Shown here: positions 52,350 through 61,555 of the stretch, in pieces | Numbering within the stretch: the stretch's first letter is position 1 | Layout: each line of letters opens with the position of its first letter | DNA from: Natronobacterium haloterrestre | GTDB lineage: Archaea > Halobacteriota > Halobacteria > Halobacteriales > Natrialbaceae | Assembly (NCBI RefSeq): GCF_900112205.1 | Contig: NZ_FOKW01000005.1 | Location: forward strand, 186,001 to 250,000 | Reading direction: 5' to 3' | DNA length: 64,000 nucleotides | The notes under the pieces: model-generated | Databases searched by the model: none | What the model was told of the DNA's origin: nothing | What the model saw: only the letters and a program-made list of their open reading frames with translations | Program-made: the position numbers and the translations under genes

Positions 52350-54335
52350 TCATCCGGACGCGGGCGAGGGCGTACACATCGTCACCTCGCCGTTGGTGTA
52401 GACCGTCGCCTGGTCCGGTCGACAGAGCCGTTCCTCGGAGATCCGCTCGATCCGTCCCTCGCCGTTCTCGTCGGAGAAGTAGACCGCCGTCGACGACTGC
52501 GCGGATCGATAGACCGTGTACTCGTGGTCCGCCGCGCCGTCGTCGGGGACGGTCGCGGTCGTCGTCGACGGGTACGCCCCGGTTCGAGAGAACAGCGTCT
52601 GGTACGGATGGTCCGTGTAGAGGCGCTGATCGGGACGGATCTCGCTGCCGCTTGGGGAGCCAGTCATCTCGGCGATCGACTCCGCCGCCGCCAGTTCGGG
52701 TTCGTCGTACGCGAGTTGCTCGTGGTGGTCCGAGAACACCGGGTCGTCGATGTTACTCTCCGGGGCGAGGATCATCGCGCCCGGATAGACCAGGACGAAG
52801 AGCAACAGGACCGAGAGGGCGACCCCCGTCGTAACGTTCCCGCTGAGGGTTCGAATGCCGATCACGCCGAGCACGGCCATCGGCGCGAAGAGGAACGCGA
52901 ACCAGCGGTTCGGAATGAAGTTGTGGATCCCGAACATCGGGAACCCGAGGACGAAGACGAGCATGAACGCCGACGCCAGCAGGAGGGTAAACACCGACTG
53001 CTCCGCCCGCCGCCTGTGGACGACGTACAGACAGCCGACGAACGTCGCGCCCAGCAGGAGGAGAAAGCCGAGCGCGTCGACGTAGGGGACGACCTGGTCG
53101 AGCAACGTCGAGGGTGCCGTCGACGCCGCCTCGGCCTCGGCGTCGCCGCCCGAGGACCCGCTCGCGATGTTGAGGAAGCCGGCACTGTCCTCGAGCGTCT
53201 GCGTGAAGAAGCTCAGGACCGTCGCCAGGAACGAGTCCTGCCGGTACGGCGTCAGCGACCAGACGAAGATCGTCAGCCCGAAGTTGAACACGACGAGGCC
53301 CACGAGGTTGACTGGCTTCTTCGCGCGGAAGACGCTCGTATCGAGCCGCGTGAGCCCGAGCGGGCCGACGACGAACACGATCTGGGCGACGAACGCGGCG
53401 AGCAACAGCACGAGCATGATGAACGTCGACACCTGATGCGTGAGGATCACGGCGACGCTGAACAGGACCAGCAACGAGAAGTCCCGGACGGTGTACTCGA
53501 TGCGCATCACGCGGATCAGGGCGTAAAGCATCGCGAGGAAGAACAGCAGGCCGAGGCTCGTCGGGATGAGGTGGATCCCCCACATCGAGACGTGGCTCGC
53601 GAGGGCGTAGAACGCCGCCGCCAGCACGGCCCACCGCTGGGAGACGAGCAGGTTCGTGGTCGCGTAGACGAGCAGGACCGAGAGCGGCAGCACGACGCCC
53701 ACGGAGAGGTACACCGCGAGGCGAATCGGGACGTCGTACAGCAGCGCCGACGACGCGACCAGGAGGTGGTAGAACGGCGCCGCGTAGTGTTTGTCGTCGG
53801 AAATCGCGCCGAGCGAGCGTTCCTCCAGGATCGCGTTCACGAGTTCCGTGTGGGTCCAGATGTCGATGCCGACGTACCCCGGCGTCGCGTACAGCGCCGT
53901 AAAGCGGAAAACGACCGCGAACAGGACGATCTGGAGCAACAACAGCCCGGGATGGAACTCCTCGTCGCGCGCGAAGACGATCTGCGCGATCAGGAGCGTG
54001 CCGACGACGCTCGCGGCCCCGAAAAAGAGGGGCGTCCGCGACCCCTGGATCACGGTCAGCGCCACGAGCGCCGCGAGTCCGGCGAGGACGACGCTGGGGA
54101 GCGCCATCGTCACGCTCGAGGGCAGCGTCGGAGCGGCCCGGGCGTCCTCTCCCTGGTACAGCGAGAGGAGATACAGCACGCACGCCGTGCCGAGGAGTAT
54201 CGGGACCGTATCGAGGTAGACCTGGGACGCCAGAAACCGCAGCGGGAACAGGGCCAGGGCGATCACGAGCCCGCAGAGCGCCGCGACCGTGTCGAGCCGG
54301 AGCGGTCGCAACTCCGACAGGGACCTGTAGTTCAT
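52350..54335 (-). CDS. Large polytopic membrane protein (GT-C-like)
   Basis: The 661-residue protein has about 13 membrane helices and a C-terminal extracellular domain (about 540-661). The first extracytoplasmic loop after helix 4-5 carries YVGIDIWTHTELVNAILEERSLG, the acidic-motif position of GT-C enzymes. A second loop has DKHYAAPFYHLL. It is likely a lipid-linked sugar transferase or polymerase. Its start overlaps the GT4 gene stop by 4 nt, and it is the last gene of the minus-strand operon 57899-52350. Confidence 0.78.
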   Translation of the reverse strand: MNYRSLSELRPLRLDTVAALCGLVIALALFPLRFLASQVYLDTVPILLGTACVLYLLSLYQGEDARAAPTLPSSVTMALPSVVLAGLAALVALTVIQGSRTPLFFGAASVVGTLLIAQIVFARDEEFHPGLLLLQIVLFAVVFRFTALYATPGYVGIDIWTHTELVNAILEERSLGAISDDKHYAAPFYHLLVASSALLYDVPIRLAVYLSVGVVLPLSVLLVYATTNLLVSQRWAVLAAAFYALASHVSMWGIHLIPTSLGLLFFLAMLYALIRVMRIEYTVRDFSLLVLFSVAVILTHQVSTFIMLVLLLAAFVAQIVFVVGPLGLTRLDTSVFRAKKPVNLVGLVVFNFGLTIFVWSLTPYRQDSFLATVLSFFTQTLEDSAGFLNIASGSSGGDAEAEAASTAPSTLLDQVVPYVDALGFLLLLGATFVGCLYVVHRRRAEQSVFTLLLASAFMLVFVLGFPMFGIHNFIPNRWFAFLFAPMAVLGVIGIRTLSGNVTTGVALSVLLLFVLVYPGAMILAPESNIDDPVFSDHHEQLAYDEPELAAAESIAEMTGSPSGSEIRPDQRLYTDHPYQTLFSRTGAYPSTTTATVPDDGAADHEYTVYRSAQSSTAVYFSDENGEGRIERISEERLCRPDQATVYTNGEVTMCTPSPASG

Positions 54336-55300
54336 GCGCCTCCCCCCACTGCGGGTTCCCGTCGATCGGTTTCACCGTCGGTTCGACCGAGCGCCCGCCG
54401 ATAGACGCCGACGAGACGCTCCCCGAACGAGTCGAGTCCGAGCCCGTCGATCGCTTCGCGGGCGTCGGTTCGGCCCCCGTTCGCGAGGACGCGCTCGAGG
54501 CCGTCGACGAGTTCCGCGTCGTCGTCGCCGACGACGCAGTTCGTCACGCCGTCGACCGTCTCGCGAACGAACCCGACGTCGGTCGAGACGATCGGCAGGT
54601 TACACGCGGCCGCTTCCTTGACGACCATCGGGCCGCTCTCCCGGCGCGAGGTGACGAGAAGCACGTCGCTCGCGTTCATGTAGTAAGGCATCTCCTCGTA
54701 CGCGACGCCGGAGACCGGCCGGAGGTCGACGTCGACGTCCGCGCGCTCGACGATCCGTTTCGCCCGCGGGAAGTCCTTCACCGTCCGGGTGCGGTCGTAC
54801 GGGAACAGCGCGATCGGTCGGTCCGACTCCCAGCCGACGCACGTGCGGGCGGTCTCCTGCGGGATCGGCCTGAACAGGTCGGTGTCGACCGCGAACGGAA
54901 GCAGTTCGTGGTCGACCTCGAGTTCGCGGGACATGGCCGGGCTCGGAACGATCGCGGCGTCGGCCCGTCGGGCGCCGAACCGGCTGAGCGACCGGAGCCA
55001 CGAGTGTTCGCCCATCAGATCGGTTCCCCAGAGCGTGACGACGGTCGGCCGGACGGGTTGTGCGACCGCCAGCGGCGCGACGAGCCCGTAGTTCGCGTGT
55101 ACCAGGTCGTACTCCGCCGAGCGGACCTCGGCGAGGGTCTTCGAATAGAACTTCGCGTACGCCGTCGGCGACCGCGACGAGTCGCCCTCGTGCTCGCCGG
55201 GAGCGGTGAGGACCGTACAGTCGACGCCCTGCCTCTCGAGGGCGGCGACCTGCTGCTCGAAGAACGGCCGCGGCGACGTGGCCAGCTGTAACACCTTCAT
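54332..55300 (-). CDS. Family 4 glycosyltransferase
   Basis: The 322-residue protein has the GT-B fold. An N-terminal acceptor domain (LQLATSPRPFFEQQVAALERQG...TVLTAPG, HANYGLVAPLAVAQPVRPTVVTLWGTDL) is followed by a donor domain with the GT4 motif (ADVLLVTSRRESGPMVVKEAAACNLPIVSTDVG, containing ExGPMVVKEA). It is about 50 residues shorter than many GT4 enzymes. It lies 7 nt behind the DUF354 gene. Confidence 0.93.
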   Translation of the reverse strand: MKVLQLATSPRPFFEQQVAALERQGVDCTVLTAPGEHEGDSSRSPTAYAKFYSKTLAEVRSAEYDLVHANYGLVAPLAVAQPVRPTVVTLWGTDLMGEHSWLRSLSRFGARRADAAIVPSPAMSRELEVDHELLPFAVDTDLFRPIPQETARTCVGWESDRPIALFPYDRTRTVKDFPRAKRIVERADVDVDLRPVSGVAYEEMPYYMNASDVLLVTSRRESGPMVVKEAAACNLPIVSTDVGFVRETVDGVTNCVVGDDDAELVDGLERVLANGGRTDAREAIDGLGLDSFGERLVGVYRRALGRTDGETDRREPAVGGGA

Positions 55301-55307
55301 ACCGTGA

Positions 55308-56387
55308 TCAGCCCGCGTTGGTCGCGGGCGTCGTCCCGTCGCTCGTACGCGTGCGAGCGAGCGATTCGACCTGACGAACGACGAACGCCGTCACGTCGAT
55401 GCGCTCGTCCAGCAACCGTTCCCGCCGTCGCCGCCAGGGGTCGTCGGTTCGCTCGACGATCGAGGCCGCTCGCTCGAGCCCGCGGACGTGGCGGTTCTCG
55501 CCGTCGTGTTCGAACAACAGTCCGTACTCCGCGTCGAGTTCCGTCGTGTAGCCCAGTGACAGCGGATTCACGTAGACCGAAGGAGTCCCGAGGACGGCCG
55601 CTTCCGCCGCGGTGGTCGCGCCCTCGCTCAGGACGACGTCCGCGAACGAAAGCAGGTCGTGCAGGCGGTCCGGCGACGTCTCGAGCTGATAGGGCTCGAG
55701 GTCCGCCGGCGGCTCCCCTTCGGCCGAGAGCAGGACGTCCGCGCCGGCCGCCTCGAGGCGCTCGACGATCGCCCGGGGATCCTCGAAGCCGCCGTGGCCG
55801 ACGTCGTGGGACGCTTCCCAACTGCTGAGTCGAACGACGGCGAACGGGTCGTCCGGCTCGAGGTCGACGTCGGCCTCGAGCGACTCGAGGACGGTCGGAT
55901 CGGGCTCGAACCGGTCGGGGTGGAGATAGGCGAGTTCGTGATACCCCGGGTACGTCACCTGGTTCGGTCCGATCTCCTCGCGGTAACACGAGGGCGTACA
56001 GATCACGTCCGCGAAGGGGTAGCCGAGCCTCGTGATGAGCGTCGCGTGTTCGGTATCGTAGAAGACGAGGCTCTTCGTGCCCAGTACCGACGCGACGTGT
56101 GCGGCCGCGACGCCGCCGATCGCCGTGATGACGTCGGGATCGATCCGGCGCGCGTGTCGCAGCAGCCGCGCCTCGTAGGTGGCCTGGACGGCCGCCAGCG
56201 AGACTAGCGAATCCGACGAGCCGGCCAGCACCCGGTGATCGATCCCGTACGCCTCCAGCAGTTCGACCGCGACGTCGTTCTCGCGGGCGAAGACGTGGAT
56301 CTCGTGGCCTCGCTCCCGCAGCTCCTCGATCGGATGCCGGAAGAAGTGTACGTGGCCCGGGTGCTGGATCGTGATCACGACTCGCAT
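55308..56387 (-). CDS. DUF354 protein (UDP-GlcNAc 2-epimerase/GT-B-like)
   Basis: The 359-residue protein has the DUF354 pattern: ITIQHPGHVHFFRHPIEELRERGHEIHVFAREN at the N-terminus, then DPDVITAIGGVAAAHVASVLGTKSLVFYDTEHA and the donor-site SFADVVLSEGATTAAEAAVLGTPSVYVNP. The fold resembles UDP-GlcNAc 2-epimerase and MurG-type enzymes. It could epimerise UDP-GlcNAc or act as a glycosyltransferase. A GGAGGTGA sequence 5-12 nt upstream is a good ribosome-binding site, consistent with an internal operon gene. Confidence 0.9.
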   Translation of the reverse strand: MRVVITIQHPGHVHFFRHPIEELRERGHEIHVFARENDVAVELLEAYGIDHRVLAGSSDSLVSLAAVQATYEARLLRHARRIDPDVITAIGGVAAAHVASVLGTKSLVFYDTEHATLITRLGYPFADVICTPSCYREEIGPNQVTYPGYHELAYLHPDRFEPDPTVLESLEADVDLEPDDPFAVVRLSSWEASHDVGHGGFEDPRAIVERLEAAGADVLLSAEGEPPADLEPYQLETSPDRLHDLLSFADVVLSEGATTAAEAAVLGTPSVYVNPLSLGYTTELDAEYGLLFEHDGENRHVRGLERAASIVERTDDPWRRRRERLLDERIDVTAFVVRQVESLARTRTSDGTTPATNAG

Positions 56388-56465
56388 CGCGAGTCACCTC
56401 CGGGATCGACCGTCGCGTTCGGACGACGATCGACGCTCGCGGTCGCCTTGGGGGGTCGCATCGAC

Positions 56466-57899
56466 TCACAACCTCCGGTAGACGAACCCCGCCTCGACCG
56501 CCTCCGACTTCTCGAGGCAGCCGTTCACGTCGACGAGCGCGGGATCCTCCTCGAGTTCGGCGGCGACCGCCTCGAGGTCCATTCGCTCGAACTCCGCGTG
56601 CGAGGTCGCAAGCAGGATGGCGTCGATCCCCTCGAACGAGAGCCGTTCCTGTACCTCGATGTCGAACGTCTCCCGGACGGCGTCGTCGTCGGCGAACGGG
56701 TCGAACCCTTCGACGTCGACGTCGTACTCCTGAAGCTTGTCGACGACGTCGACGACTTTCGAACTGCGGATGTCCCCCACGCCCGGTTTGTAGGAGAGTC
56801 CAAGAACCAGGACACGGCTCTCCCGGAGCGTCTTGTGACAGTCGTTGAGCGCCTTGATCGTCAGTTCGGCCACGTGGTCGGGGAGGGATTCGTTCACTTT
56901 CCTGCTCGTGCGCACGAGTTCGGGGTCGAACCCCTCCCGGGAGGACCGGTGGGCGAAGAAGTACGGGTCGACGGGGATGCAGTGGCCCCCGACCAGCCCG
57001 GGACGGTAGTCGTGGAAGTTCCACTTCGTGCCGGCGGCCTCGAGCACCGCCTGCGTGTCGACGTCCATCCGCTCGAGCGCCATGGAGAGTTCGTTGACGA
57101 ACGCGATGTTGAGGTCGCGCTGGGCGTTTTCGACGACCTTTGCGGCCTCGGCGACCTCGATCGACGGCGCGCGATGAACGCCCGCGTCGACGACCGATTC
57201 GTACAGTCCCGCCACGTCCTCGAGGACCTTCTCGTTCTGTGCACCGACGACCTTGACGACGTCCTCGAGCCCGTGGTCGGGATCGCCCGGCGTCGCGCGC
57301 TCCGGGGAGTAGCCGACGAAGAAGTCCTCGCCGGCGGTCAGCCCGGACGCGTCCTCGAGTGCGGGCACGAGCACCTCGCGGGTCGACCCGGGGTAGACGG
57401 TCGACTCGAGGACGACCGTCGTTCCGGGTTTCATCTTCGATCCGACGGTTCGGCCGGCGCTCTCGACGTAACTGAGGTCCGGCTGGTCGTCGTCGTCGAT
57501 CGGGGTCGGCACGGTGACGATGACGTAGTCCGCTTCGGCGATCTCGCTCGCGTCGGACGTGTACGAGATAGCGTCGTTGCGAACCGCCGCGTCGGAGAGG
57601 TCGCCCGTAGTGTCGACGCCGGACCGAAGGCGTTCGACGGTCGCGTCGTCGACATCGTAGCCGATCACGCGGTAGTTCGACTCCGCGAAGCCGACCGCAA
57701 GCGGGAGCCCGACGTATCCGAGCCCGACGACACAGATCGTCGCCTCGCGCGTCGTCGCTGCCGTCGTCTCGGTTCCCGCGTCGTGGTCCAGGGGCGAATG
57801 CGACCCCGTATCGTCCGGGACGGACCCGCTCGCGTTCCCCTTTCGGTCGCTCTCGCGCTCGTCCGCTCGGTTCTCGGTATCGCTTATTGTCGTGGTCAT
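56466..57899 (-). CDS. UDP-N-acetyl-hexosamine (ManNAc/GlcNAc) dehydrogenase
   Basis: The 477-residue protein has a long polar N-terminal extension (about 50 residues). The dinucleotide motif VVGLGYVGLPLAVGFAES is next (GLGYVG at 59-64), then the central VVLESTVYPGSTREVLVP and the catalytic Cys in VGGHCIPVDPYFF (about 307). The family oxidises the C6 of UDP-HexNAc to a uronic acid with two NAD+. It is the first gene of the minus-strand operon and carries the island promoter. WecC-type, but the exact sugar cannot be told. Confidence 0.92.
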   Translation of the reverse strand: MTTTISDTENRADERESDRKGNASGSVPDDTGSHSPLDHDAGTETTAATTREATICVVGLGYVGLPLAVGFAESNYRVIGYDVDDATVERLRSGVDTTGDLSDAAVRNDAISYTSDASEIAEADYVIVTVPTPIDDDDQPDLSYVESAGRTVGSKMKPGTTVVLESTVYPGSTREVLVPALEDASGLTAGEDFFVGYSPERATPGDPDHGLEDVVKVVGAQNEKVLEDVAGLYESVVDAGVHRAPSIEVAEAAKVVENAQRDLNIAFVNELSMALERMDVDTQAVLEAAGTKWNFHDYRPGLVGGHCIPVDPYFFAHRSSREGFDPELVRTSRKVNESLPDHVAELTIKALNDCHKTLRESRVLVLGLSYKPGVGDIRSSKVVDVVDKLQEYDVDVEGFDPFADDDAVRETFDIEVQERLSFEGIDAILLATSHAEFERMDLEAVAAELEEDPALVDVNGCLEKSEAVEAGFVYRRL

Positions 57900-58010
57900 A
57901 GCTGAGACGTTGTGGCTGGCCGTCGTACGATCGGGTACGACGGTACGTTCTGTTTCGCCGCCCCGGATCGCCGGGGCGTTCCTCGATCCGTCCAAAACGA
58001 GGGGAGCCGT

Positions 58011-58028
58011 TTACTATACCGCGAATAA
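58011..58028 (-). promoter_or_regulatory. Island promoter element, copy 11 (sugar dehydrogenase operon)
   Basis: On the minus strand TTA-TTCGCGGTATAG-TAA lies inside a perfect CCGTTTA...TAAACGG inverted repeat (58008-58031). It ends 112 nt before the ATG at 57899, implying a leader. Confidence 0.7.
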
Positions 58029-58120
58029 ACGGTTGCAGCGCTCGCATCGAACGGTCGTTCCGCGCTCGGACGGCTCTCGAGGGGAGATACCGGGTGTTCG
58101 GCAGATCGGCAGTCTCGAGC

Positions 58121-58139
58121 GTTTAGAACGTTGTTAAAC
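58121..58139 (+). promoter_or_regulatory. Island element variant with 9-nt spacer, copy 12
   Basis: GTTTA-GAACGTTGT-TAAAC, about 120 nt before the ATG at 58259. It is about 90 nt from copy 11 in the same divergent region. Confidence 0.5.
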
Positions 58140-58258
58140 CAGTCTGTAGGGGTCCATAATGAAGAGGGAATAGCGGGAATCGCCGATGCGGTCGGCGGGC
58201 ACGATCTCACGCGATCCACCCGCTCGGCCCGTCGACCGCAACGGAACCGCGACTAACG

Positions 58259-59017
58259 ATGGTATCAAACGCCCCGACCGGAGTCCGAGCCACCCTCACG
58301 TCGTCGGCAACCACGTGGACCGACGCCGACCCGGCAGCGATTCGGGTAGACGACACCCACTGGGTCGTGTCGGTTCTCGCGAGCGGCGATCACGCCATCG
58401 GAGCCCCGTCCCGGCGGATGCCGTTCCAGTTGTTCCAGTTGGCGTCGTCGTGGGAGGCGGCCCTGATCGCGGTTCTGTTCCTTCTCATCAGCGGCCTCGT
58501 CGGCCTCCGAGCGGCGGAGCTACTGTTGGAACGCGACGTCCGCGACCCGTCGTGCTGGCTGCGGACGGAGGAAAGCGACGACTCGGGCGAGAGGAACCGC
58601 TCACACGACACGTCCGACTCACGTGACGATCATCGCTGGGGGATCGAGTACGACAACGACAACGACAACGACCAGGATCACGATCACGACCACGATCACG
58701 ACCAGAACTACCACCTCCAACACTACATCTCGCCCGAAACGCCGCCGGACCTCCTGAGCGACGAAGGAAACGTCGTCAGGCTGCTCGTCGAGCACGGCGG
58801 GCGCATCCGCCAACACCGGATCGCGGACGAAACCGGCTGGTCGAAGTCGAAAGTCAGCCGCATCTGTTCCCAGATGCACGCCGACGGGCGGATCGAGAAA
58901 CGGTCCGTCGGCCGGGAAAACGTCATCAGTCTCTCCGGAGTCGATCCCGCCGACGGCGACGAACCCGCCCACGATTCGGACACCGGGTCCGACGACCTCG
59001 AGAACCCGCTGACGTGA
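58259..59017 (+). CDS. Membrane-anchored winged-helix regulator with Asp/His/Asn repeat
   Basis: The 252-residue protein has one clear hydrophobic helix (about 70-92, AALIAVLFLLISGLVGLRAAEL) and a polar linker with NDNDNDNDQDHDHDHDHDHD-like sequence (about 131-150). A C-terminal winged helix follows (NVVRLLVEHGGRIRQHRIADETGWSKSKVSRICSQMHADGRIEKRSVGRENVISL). The DHD run could bind metal but may just be a repeat expansion. Its gene is divergent from the sugar-dehydrogenase operon and next to glmS, so it is a prime candidate to control the island. Confidence 0.82.
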   Translation: MVSNAPTGVRATLTSSATTWTDADPAAIRVDDTHWVVSVLASGDHAIGAPSRRMPFQLFQLASSWEAALIAVLFLLISGLVGLRAAELLLERDVRDPSCWLRTEESDDSGERNRSHDTSDSRDDHRWGIEYDNDNDNDQDHDHDHDHDQNYHLQHYISPETPPDLLSDEGNVVRLLVEHGGRIRQHRIADETGWSKSKVSRICSQMHADGRIEKRSVGRENVISLSGVDPADGDEPAHDSDTGSDDLENPLT

Positions 59018-59217
59018 GCCCGCCGCGCGGAGGCGGGCACTCCACTCCCTATCCGTCCACTCCCTGTCCGTCGATACGCACCTGTGCACACCGGTATCCG
59101 CCTCCCACGTAGCTTCGACCCCGGCCATCGAAGCCCGCTCCCGTTCCGACGCTACTGCGGCGAAACGTTGCACGAGATGAAACTGTATTCGGTATTATAC
59201 GGCCGATAGCGACGGTC

Positions 59218-59235
59218 TTATCGGTCGTATAGTAA
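59218..59235 (+). promoter_or_regulatory. Island promoter element, copy 13 (glmS)
   Basis: TTA-TCGGTCGTATAG-TAA, about 170 nt before the glmS ATG at 59406. The leader contains an in-frame ATG (59235) that cannot be the start because GlmS needs Cys at position 2. Confidence 0.65.
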
Positions 59236-59405
59236 TGGCCGCCGTCCCTGTCGGTGTGAGTGAAGACCCGCCCGTCCCGTACCGGACGACGGCGCGGGCA
59301 GGTGACAACAATGATACGGAACGATACGCCATCCCGACGGACGGTACCGAACCGAGTCGACGCGGCAGCCGGCAGTTCGCTCCCGCGAACGGTGGTGAAC
59401 GGCTA

Positions 59406-61214
59406 ATGTGTGGAATTATCGCACGCGTCGGCTCCGGAGACGCGGCCGACACGCTGCTCTCCGGGCTCGAGAACCTCGAGTATCGCGGCTACGATTCGGC
59501 GGGGATCGCCGTCCAGAACGGATCCGGCGTGAAGGTCCACAAGACCTCGGGCGAGGTCGACGACCTCAAGTCGACGCTCGAGACCCGGCCGAGCGGGAAC
59601 ATCGGCATCGGGCACACCCGCTGGAGCACCCACGGCCCGCCGACGGAGGAAAACGCCCACCCGCATACCGACACCGCGGGCGACGTCGCGGTCGTCCACA
59701 ACGGCGTCATCGACAACTACGACGAACTCCGGGAGACGCTGCGGGAGAACGGCCACGAGTTCGAGAGCGACACCGACACCGAAGTGATCCCGCACCTCAT
59801 CGACGAGTACCGCGAGGAAACCGGCGACACCGAGGGGGCGGTCCGCCGGGCCGTCGAGACGCTAGAGGGGAGCTACGCCATCGCCGCTATCGTCGACGGC
59901 GAGGAGCGCGTGTACGCAGCCCGGAAGGGGTCGCCGCTCGTCCTCGGACTCGACGACTCGGAGTGGTTCCTCGCGAGCGACGTCCCCGCGTTCCTCGATC
60001 ACACCGACGAGGTGATCTACCTCGAGGATGGCGACCTCGTCGTGCTCGAGCCCGACACCTACCGTATCACCGACCTGGAGGGAGACCCGGTCACGCGCGC
60101 GGTCGACACCGTCGACTGGGATCCAGAGGACGCCGGGAAGGGACAGTACGACCACTACATGCACAAGGAGATCCACTCCCAGCCGACGGCGCTCGCGAAC
60201 ACCATCGAGGGTCGGATCGAGGACGGCGACGTCGCCTTCGAGGGGCTGCCGCCGGGTTCGTTCGCAGACGTCGAGTCGGTCCAGTTCGTCGCCTGCGGCA
60301 CCTCCTATCACGCCGCGATGTACGGCGAGCAACTGTTGCGGGCGGCCGGGATCCCGACCGAGGTCGTCCGCGCGAGCGAGTACGGGACGAACGCGGGGCC
60401 GGTCGACGACGGGACGCTGGCCGTCGCGGTCACCCAGAGCGGCGAGACCGCAGACACGCTCGATGCGGTCCGGACGGCGGCCAGCCGCGGTGCACGGACC
60501 CTGGCAGTCACGAACGTGGTCGGATCGACCGCTGCGCGGGAAGCCGACGACGCGATCTACATCCGGGCCGGTCCCGAAGTCGGCGTCGCCGCGACGAAAA
60601 CCTACTCCTCGCAGGCGGTCACGCTCGCGTTGCTGACCCAGCGGCTCGCGGCGGACGTCCCGGACGCCACGCCGGTCGAGGACCGTGAGGGGATGCTCGA
60701 GGCCCTCGAGGAGTTGCCCCAGCACGTCGAGCGCGTGCTCGAGATGGGACGTGTCACTTCCCTGGCGCGCGAGTACCTCGACAGCGACTCGTACTTCTTC
60801 ATCGGGAACGGGTTCGGCCACTCCGTGGCACTCGAGGGCGCGCTGAAGTTCAAGGAGATCACGTACGAACACGCCGAGGGGTTCGCCTCCGGACAGCTGA
60901 AACACGGCCCCCTCGCGCTCGTGACGCCGGAGACGCCGGTCTTCGCCGTCTACACCGGCGGCGACGACGAGAAGACCAGGACGAACGCGATCGAAGCCCA
61001 GGCTCGAGGCGCGCCGATCGTCGCGGTCGGTCCCGACGACCACCCGCTGATCGAGGTCGCCGACGCGCATCTGGGGGTTCCGGACACCCACCCGGTCTGG
61101 GCGGGACTGCTCGCGAACGTCCAGCTTCAGTTGCTGTCCTATCACGCCGCGAAGCTACTCGACCGACCGATCGACAAACCGCGCAACCTCGCGAAGAGCG
61201 TCACCGTCGAATGA
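59406..61214 (+). CDS. glmS: Glutamine-fructose-6-phosphate aminotransferase (isomerizing)
   Basis: The 602-residue enzyme makes GlcN-6-P from fructose-6-P and glutamine. The N-terminal glutaminase starts MCGIIARVG (Cys2 nucleophile, which fixes the start). It continues GYDSAGIAV, HTRWSTHGPPTEENAHPH and an internal HNGVIDNYDELR. Two SIS domains follow (FVACGTSYHAAMYGEQLL, VTQSGETADTLDAVR; FIGNGFGHSVALEGALKFKEITYEHAEGF). The C-terminus NLAKSVTVE is typical. With glmM and glmU it completes the UDP-GlcNAc pathway in this window. Confidence 0.97.
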   Translation: MCGIIARVGSGDAADTLLSGLENLEYRGYDSAGIAVQNGSGVKVHKTSGEVDDLKSTLETRPSGNIGIGHTRWSTHGPPTEENAHPHTDTAGDVAVVHNGVIDNYDELRETLRENGHEFESDTDTEVIPHLIDEYREETGDTEGAVRRAVETLEGSYAIAAIVDGEERVYAARKGSPLVLGLDDSEWFLASDVPAFLDHTDEVIYLEDGDLVVLEPDTYRITDLEGDPVTRAVDTVDWDPEDAGKGQYDHYMHKEIHSQPTALANTIEGRIEDGDVAFEGLPPGSFADVESVQFVACGTSYHAAMYGEQLLRAAGIPTEVVRASEYGTNAGPVDDGTLAVAVTQSGETADTLDAVRTAASRGARTLAVTNVVGSTAAREADDAIYIRAGPEVGVAATKTYSSQAVTLALLTQRLAADVPDATPVEDREGMLEALEELPQHVERVLEMGRVTSLAREYLDSDSYFFIGNGFGHSVALEGALKFKEITYEHAEGFASGQLKHGPLALVTPETPVFAVYTGGDDEKTRTNAIEAQARGAPIVAVGPDDHPLIEVADAHLGVPDTHPVWAGLLANVQLQLLSYHAAKLLDRPIDKPRNLAKSVTVE

Positions 61215-61555
61215 GGACGGGACCGAGCCGGCTCACCCGTTTCTGACGCACTTTTCGTCGCGTTCCCGTTAGAGTACGGCCGCTGCTGTACTACGGCCGG
61301 TCACACGTTACCCGAGACTTCCGCACGGATACCGTTCCGGCGTTGTTCTCGAGTCCAGCGTTCCCGAAGTCTACCGAACGATCCGTCTCGAGTCCGGACG
61401 CTGGATGGCCCTACGCGAAGGGAGTTCCCGCCGAGCCACCGGTAGCTCCGGACCGCTCGCCCGCAGCCGAACGTGGCCGGGCGGAAAAGCGATGTCGGCA
61501 CCACGATCGGGTTCCCACGGAACACTCGGTTCGACTGACAGCCAGACAGCGGAAG
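61215..61555. other. 341-nt gap between glmS and the TnpB remnant
   Basis: No gene is recognised; open frames here lack family resemblance. A TACGGCCG...ACTACGGCCG repeat near 61276-61300 is the only structure noticed. Confidence 0.5.

Noticed and set aside
55297-58047. A 916-residue minus-strand frame over the DUF354 and sugar-dehydrogenase genes
   Set aside because: It crosses two well-defined genes in another frame and is dominated by Arg/Gly; it is not a real fusion protein.
59235-59405. A 57-residue N-terminal extension of GlmS
   Set aside because: The enzyme needs Cys2 exposed after Met removal, so translation must begin at MCGII (59406).
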